A stretch of DNA of 64,000 nt from Bdellovibrionales bacterium (GTDB lineage: Bacteria > Bdellovibrionota > Bacteriovoracia > Bacteriovoracales > Bacteriovoracaceae), in contig JABGUH010000008.1 in the NCBI GenBank assembly GCA_018646675.1, positions 1 through 64,000 of the forward strand, read 5' to 3'. Below, one piece after another: positions 59,900 to 64,000 of this stretch. Positions within the stretch are counted from its first letter, which is position 1. Each line of letters starts with the position of its first letter. A model generated the notes under the pieces. The model was not told the origin of the DNA, ran no database searches, and worked only from the letters and a program-made list of their open reading frames with translations. A program made the translations under genes and the position numbers.

Positions 59900-61858
59900 C
59901 TACTTATTGGTCTGTTCATACTCCAACAAGCGATTGCTCTTTTGAACACGCTTATAGCGTCCGGAGATTAGCTTAAAAATATTGCCGCCATTACGATCAG
60001 CAATCGCCCCTTTCGAGGCCGGACCTCTAAAGGTTAGGTTGCTATTACGGCCCCGCTTGCCCTTCTTAAATAGCTTGGCAAATGGGTTGCTACTCTTCTT
60101 CTTACTGCCTCGTCGGCGAGCTGACTTCCCGTAGCGTAGTGACCCACTGCCACCACCATACTTCGCTCCGGCCAACGCCGCATCACCACCGTCACCAGCA
60201 GGTCCACCACCACCGGGGCCACCTGTTGGAGCACCGCCGCCTCCACCGCCGCCGCTACCACTACCTCCGCCACCACCACCGCCACCTGACGGCACTGCGC
60301 TGGTCTTAACTGCTCCGGCCACTGGTGGCCGATCAATAAACTTACCCCCATCACTGGTGGTACTATCAATTGCCGTCGCACTCTCAACGGGGCCACTACC
60401 GGCGACACTCTTCTGACTAGACAGAGCACTATCCTCTCCAAACCCCTCTGCCTTATCTGGACTTCCCACTGTTGTCGCCTGATTACCGCCGAAGCTATAG
60501 GACTGCCCCATAAATCCCTGCCCACCATTACTCTCATACAACGGCGCACACTCCTCCGCCTGCGGCGTCAGCTGACATCTCGTCACTAACAACTCCTGCT
60601 CCTCATATGGAGAGTCCGGCGGTGGGGGCATCTTCTTCATCACCCCATCAATCTTGTCTGCGATATCATCTGCTTTATCCGCCTGCTTATTCAGCATCGC
60701 CGCTTTCATCATATTGGCCAAAGCGTTGATTCCCGCTTTAGTTTGAAACCCTTGAACTGCCTGGCGGGCCATTTCATTCATTGTTAAATTCTTTATCCCC
60801 CTGTCATCGATAATACTCTCGCAACGATCGCTGGCTATCTCTATGTTGGCTTCGGTTACCATATTCTGGCACCGCTCTATCAGATCATTCGACTCTGGCC
60901 ACTCTTTTAAGATAACTGCAAATCCTGCCACCTCAGCAGCCTTAAATCCCATTCGCTGACTGGCATAACCAGCCTTTCGACGTGTGCCATCAGCGATTAT
61001 ACCCATAGATTTAGCTGCCGATGCATCTTGGCTGGCTTCCAGCTGATCATCCTGTGCTTTAACTTGATGATGTACTGCCTGTAGATCTCCTACCGCTGCT
61101 TGCGCTACTACTGTACTTTCATAAAAGTTCAGCGCCTTCATGCAGGCACGATAATCCTGAGTAAGATGTCCTTCTAATTGACAGCTAATCACATCTTGTG
61201 GCCCTCCCATCATCTGTGGTTTACCATTTACCATTACCATCCGTGCTCCTGCATCATGCCCTTGAGTATTTTTCCCTACCGGCTTACTATAATCAACATG
61301 GCCTCCACCAGTCAGTGCCGCTAGAATGGCACAGTCTTGAACAAATCTTAGCCGTTGCACATTTATCTTTGAAATTTCTTTACACTGCGTGAGAATCTCA
61401 TCTGTGCAATTTGGGAGGCAAGAAGAAGAAGAAGAAGGAGGGGGGGAAACTGTGCACCATTTATTATTATCAGAATTTATGCAGCTAGTTTGACAGTTTA
61501 CAGCACTATCACTATCACTATCACTATCACTAGTAATAACAATATTCCAAACATGTTTGTCCTCCACCCCTATTGAGGGCCAAAATTGATTATCATCACC
61601 TGGAAAATTCCATTCCCATCCCGTGCCTTGAGTTAATGGTTTAATAAATTTGTTCATACTTACATTATCAAACGGATCATTAAAATTTTCCCACTTTTTC
61701 TCATTTAAATGTTTACACGCTTCGAAGAACTCTCCATCTTTCAGTCCATCAAAATCTTTCAGTCCATCAAGACCTTTCTCGATGTTAATCTCCTCACTCG
61801 AACCAGTAACGGTCGCTCCCATAAATATAAATATCATCAAAATGGTTATCACTCTCAT
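59900..61858 (-). CDS. Exported Gly-rich low-complexity protein
   Basis: 652 residues. Signal peptide 1-20. A Ser-Asp repeat near residue 115 comes from a TATCAC hexamer run at about 61508-61530, and a poly-Ser segment with Cys pairs lies near 140-150. A long helical, Ala/Gln-rich middle has scattered Cys. Then come a poly-Gly stretch (about 525-560) and a basic Arg/Lys/Ser tail (ARRRGSKKKSSN, KKGKRGR). No catalytic motif. Layout suggests a surface or secreted structural protein. No family recognised. Confidence 0.65.
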   Translation of the reverse strand: MRVITILMIFIFMGATVTGSSEEINIEKGLDGLKDFDGLKDGEFFEACKHLNEKKWENFNDPFDNVSMNKFIKPLTQGTGWEWNFPGDDNQFWPSIGVEDKHVWNIVITSDSDSDSDSAVNCQTSCINSDNNKWCTVSPPPSSSSSCLPNCTDEILTQCKEISKINVQRLRFVQDCAILAALTGGGHVDYSKPVGKNTQGHDAGARMVMVNGKPQMMGGPQDVISCQLEGHLTQDYRACMKALNFYESTVVAQAAVGDLQAVHHQVKAQDDQLEASQDASAAKSMGIIADGTRRKAGYASQRMGFKAAEVAGFAVILKEWPESNDLIERCQNMVTEANIEIASDRCESIIDDRGIKNLTMNEMARQAVQGFQTKAGINALANMMKAAMLNKQADKADDIADKIDGVMKKMPPPPDSPYEEQELLVTRCQLTPQAEECAPLYESNGGQGFMGQSYSFGGNQATTVGSPDKAEGFGEDSALSSQKSVAGSGPVESATAIDSTTSDGGKFIDRPPVAGAVKTSAVPSGGGGGGGGSGSGGGGGGGAPTGGPGGGGPAGDGGDAALAGAKYGGGSGSLRYGKSARRRGSKKKSSNPFAKLFKKGKRGRNSNLTFRGPASKGAIADRNGGNIFKLISGRYKRVQKSNRLLEYEQTNK

Positions 61859-62080
61859 ACTCCCCTCCCGAGGAACCTCAAATATAAGCTTTCAAAGCTA
61901 ATCTTCACTATTTTACCTCCGACTAATCGGTTCACCTGCCTAAAACTTGAGCTTTTCAGTCAAAAACCATCTACCGTTAGCTATCTCCCTATAATTATGT
62001 TCAATCTACCCAAGGGGCAATCTAAAATAATCTGCTACCCCCCATCCAAAACCGCCAACTTTCCCCCCAAATCTCCCCCC

Positions 62081-62119
62081 AAAAGGTGCCACGCTCTTTT
62101 TGGTAGCGGGGGTGCGTCA
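62081..62119 (+). repeat. REP-like repeat, solo copy 3
   Basis: Identical over 39 bases to the RAYT-flanking repeat at 9631-9669, same orientation, but with no transposase nearby. It lies in the 61859-62261 gap, which otherwise shows only a C-rich patch at about 62040-62080 and the ribosome site of the HNH gene. Confidence 0.85.
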
Positions 62120-62261
62120 ATAGGTGGTCAGAGATTGTAATTGACCAGACCGGGGCGAATATATTTTAGATTACAAAAATATATATTTTGCAGCACCAGG
62201 ATCGCTTTTAAGGGTATCAAAATGAAAAAAATAACAGAGAGGATCAAACCAAGGAGAGATA

Positions 62262-62733
62262 ATGGCAAAAATTGAGTATCAAAAAATGAGTGACCGTCAA
62301 CTTTTGAACTCGACCAGAGGTGCAGTCAAGAGTATTAAATAAGATTAAAAAATTGCGCCAGATGATCAGTGAAGATAGCAGTGACCTTGAAATAATCGAA
62401 ATAGCGCTGGATCAGACTTTGGCCGATGCGAAGAGTAGAAAAATGCGACGAGCTTCAAAACGAAAGAGCAGCAATCCTCGCTATATTAATCGCAGCTTAA
62501 AAGAGAGCGTACACCACAGGTCAAACGGTCAGTGTGAATACATCTCCCCTCTAAATAGTAAGCGATGTCAGGCAAGGCGACATCTGCAGATCGATCACAT
62601 CAAGCCACTAGCACTTGGAGGCAAGAGCGATAAATCCAATCTGCGCCACCTCTGTTTTGCACACAACCAGCGATCGGCGATTAAGCTGTTGGGAGTTGAA
62701 AAGATGGAGCAGTTTACTGTGGCACCACAGTAA
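62262..62733 (+). pseudogene. HNH endonuclease gene with a frameshift
   Basis: AAGGAGAG precedes ATG at 62262, which opens a frame (MAKIEYQKMSDRQLLNSTRG) that stops at TAA 62340. Removing one base there joins it smoothly to the next frame, giving VKSIKKIKKLRQMISE and then the HNH domain: CEYISP, RRCQ-like Cys, LQIDHIKPLALGG, NLRHLCFAHNQ. This matches the HNH family common in Bdellovibrio-like genomes, in shortened form. Either the gene is broken or it is expressed by slippage. The C-terminal 137 residues could also start at GTG 62320. Confidence 0.75.
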
Positions 62734-62831
62734 ACAATAGAGTAAAGATTGCCTCGAGCATTTAACAAGAAAATTACAATGAGATACTTATCAAAATTAA
62801 ATATTCAGACCGGCGACAAACAACCACCTTA

Positions 62832-64000
62832 CTACTTCTTAAACCTTCCGGACTGCTCTAGCAATTCATATGCATAAAGAAACATCTTCTTTTTTTGCTC
62901 AGCAGGTTTAGCTAAACTATCTTGAGTAATGAATATATCAATCATTACATCATCTGCACTCTCTACCAGCAGACGGATCATCTCCTGTTCGGTGTATGAT
63001 AACTGCTTAAACTCTGCTTGATTATTCATTTTAACTCTCAACTTGGCCAATTGATCGATACCTTCACTCAAACTATCAAGGGAAGCTTGCTCTCCTTTGC
63101 CCTTATCAAAACGATAGTGCATTGTAGCTGCGGCAACGGTTGTGGCAATATTTTTATATTTCTGATACTCCAAAGAGTTGGCACCTCGATCAGCGCCGGC
63201 AAATATATTTTTTTCTCCTTCAGTCAGATTGCGAAATCTAGTTTTTAACATTTTTGCCATCGCCATCGTAACGGGATTAAAGCCATCACCCCTCAAACGA
63301 AGCAGCGAGATGATTGCCCAGCGATCATTAGGGTTAATCGCCAGATATTTTTCAATCATTTTTGCCGCCATCTCTTTATGATGTAAAGAGCCAGATGACT
63401 CTGCCCACTCTATCATATCACTAATATATTTTTTAGAAAGTTCAGAGGAGTAATTCCCAGTGCAGAGTCTACATGCAGCACCACCGCTCTTAATGGCAGC
63501 ACTATCGGAAAAGCAGCATTTTTCACAGGCATATGAATATTCAACTCCATTGCCATGTCGATGGCCCAAGTTATGAAGATGTTCGTGAAATAGAGTCATC
63601 TGTAGTTCGTCATGATCCAAGTAACTGCTTTGAGCAGTATCGCTCTCTCCTTTGCTAACATATTTTGGATTAATAGAGATTAAAGGGTGCTTAACCTCTA
63701 AATCACCGATAAATACCTTTCGCTGCTGATCTACTATCTCAGCAGTTGAAGCGTGGGCCATAACCTCTCCCCCACCAGATGACCAGTTATAACCATGCTC
63801 ACTACAAACCACACTTACCGGACTCCTTTCCAGTAAATCCTGAATGGCGATTGCATTTTTCAGTGCACCACTAACTCTCCCCTGACTATTTTTTTGAAAT
63901 TCACTTTCTAACTTCGCAAAACATGCCAGCCCTTTATGCATGGCCGACTTAAGCTGCTCCACAAAGTAGAAATCGGGTTTGAAATTCTCTAGACATCCGT
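62832..64000 (-). CDS. Zinc metallopeptidase-like protein, cut by the window edge
   Basis: At least 388 residues; the frame stays open to position 64000, so the N-terminus lies outside. FHEHLHNLGHRHGNG contains HExxHxxGxxH, the metzincin-type zinc site. It is followed by a Cys cluster (CEKCCF, then CRLC) that may bind structural zinc. The C-terminal half is helical with TPR-like features (MIEKYLAINPNDRWAIISL). An in-frame GTG at 63962 could be read as a start but has no reason to be the true one. Substrate unknown. Confidence 0.75.
   Translation of the reverse strand, partial: GCLENFKPDFYFVEQLKSAMHKGLACFAKLESEFQKNSQGRVSGALKNAIAIQDLLERSPVSVVCSEHGYNWSSGGGEVMAHASTAEIVDQQRKVFIGDLEVKHPLISINPKYVSKGESDTAQSSYLDHDELQMTLFHEHLHNLGHRHGNGVEYSYACEKCCFSDSAAIKSGGAACRLCTGNYSSELSKKYISDMIEWAESSGSLHHKEMAAKMIEKYLAINPNDRWAIISLLRLRGDGFNPVTMAMAKMLKTRFRNLTEGEKNIFAGADRGANSLEYQKYKNIATTVAAATMHYRFDKGKGEQASLDSLSEGIDQLAKLRVKMNNQAEFKQLSYTEQEMIRLLVESADDVMIDIFITQDSLAKPAEQKKKMFLYAYELLEQSGRFKK

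Noticed and set aside
60034-60549. Opposite-frame and same-strand frames through the poly-Gly region, and His-rich plus-strand frames
   Set aside because: They are shadows of the 59900-61858 gene with codon bias explained by the GGT/GGC-rich stretch and no start signals.

Overview
The window reads as about 64 kb of a Gram-negative, motile, magnetotactic bacterium. Evidence for Gram-negative: beta-barrel-like outer-membrane proteins, lipoproteins and complex-I-like genes. Evidence for motility: cheB, a cheW fusion, cheA and cheR. Evidence for magnetotaxis: a long minus-strand magnetosome gene cluster. A class I lysyl-tRNA synthetase, secreted trypsin-like and zinc proteases and an HNH family common in predatory 'delta' lineages point loosely to a Bdellovibrionota- or Desulfobacterota-like uncultured organism. 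There is no rRNA gene here, so the phylum is inference.

Layout. Positions 1-9.6 kb hold housekeeping genes: an NqrM-like protein, lexA, a MenE-like ligase, a secreted serine protease, a PilZ-like protein, folP, ftsH and an ABC exporter. At 9.6-10.5 kb sits a REP-associated tyrosine transposase (RAYT) flanked by inverted REP-like repeats, with a third copy of the repeat at 62.1 kb. From 10.5 to 28.7 kb come metabolism and envelope genes: a ROK kinase, an M20 peptidase, class I LysRS, a FAD protein, pncC, a ureohydrolase, aat, a three-gene complex-I-like module, tRNA-Leu, a sugar-nucleotide-epimerase-like protein and a large lipoprotein.

From 49.75 kb down to 28.73 kb, all on the minus strand, lies the magnetosome cluster. 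In transcription order it encodes a Cys-ribbon membrane protein, MamI-like proteins (one an internal tandem duplication), MamA, MamQ, a ferric-reductase-like membrane protein, a 39-residue membrane peptide and MamB. Then come a magnetochrome-PDZ-NifX-like fusion, a triple-PDZ-NifX-like fusion, an intact MamE-type protease, a MamO-type pseudoprotease, two Cys-ribbon membrane proteins, MamL-like, MamM-like and MamN-like. The cluster ends with small membrane and zinc-ribbon proteins, a ferredoxin, a TauE/MamO-Cter-like carrier, and a block of one HEAT-repeat and three coiled-coil proteins. The A-Q-B and L-M-N orders of known mamAB clusters are kept, but the blocks are rearranged. No MamK actin, MamH, FeoB or Mms6 is seen in the window. 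A ParA/MinD-type ATPase lies just upstream.

Proposed division of labour, inferred from the families: MamB/M/N/TauE-like carriers set iron, proton and anion conditions in the vesicle. The MamE-type protease and MamO-type pseudoprotease control maturation. The multi-CxxCH protein, ferric-reductase-like protein, ferredoxin and Cys-ribbon proteins handle iron redox. MamA, MamQ, MamL and MamI build the membrane. The coiled-coil/HEAT block and perhaps ParA position the chain. The che genes follow at 51.9-57.6 kb. The right end holds secreted proteins, two zinc-metalloprotease-like proteins (one cut by the window edge) and a frameshifted HNH gene. Several genes need non-standard starts (ATT at 26007, CTG at 51119), and several real small genes are under 60 codons.
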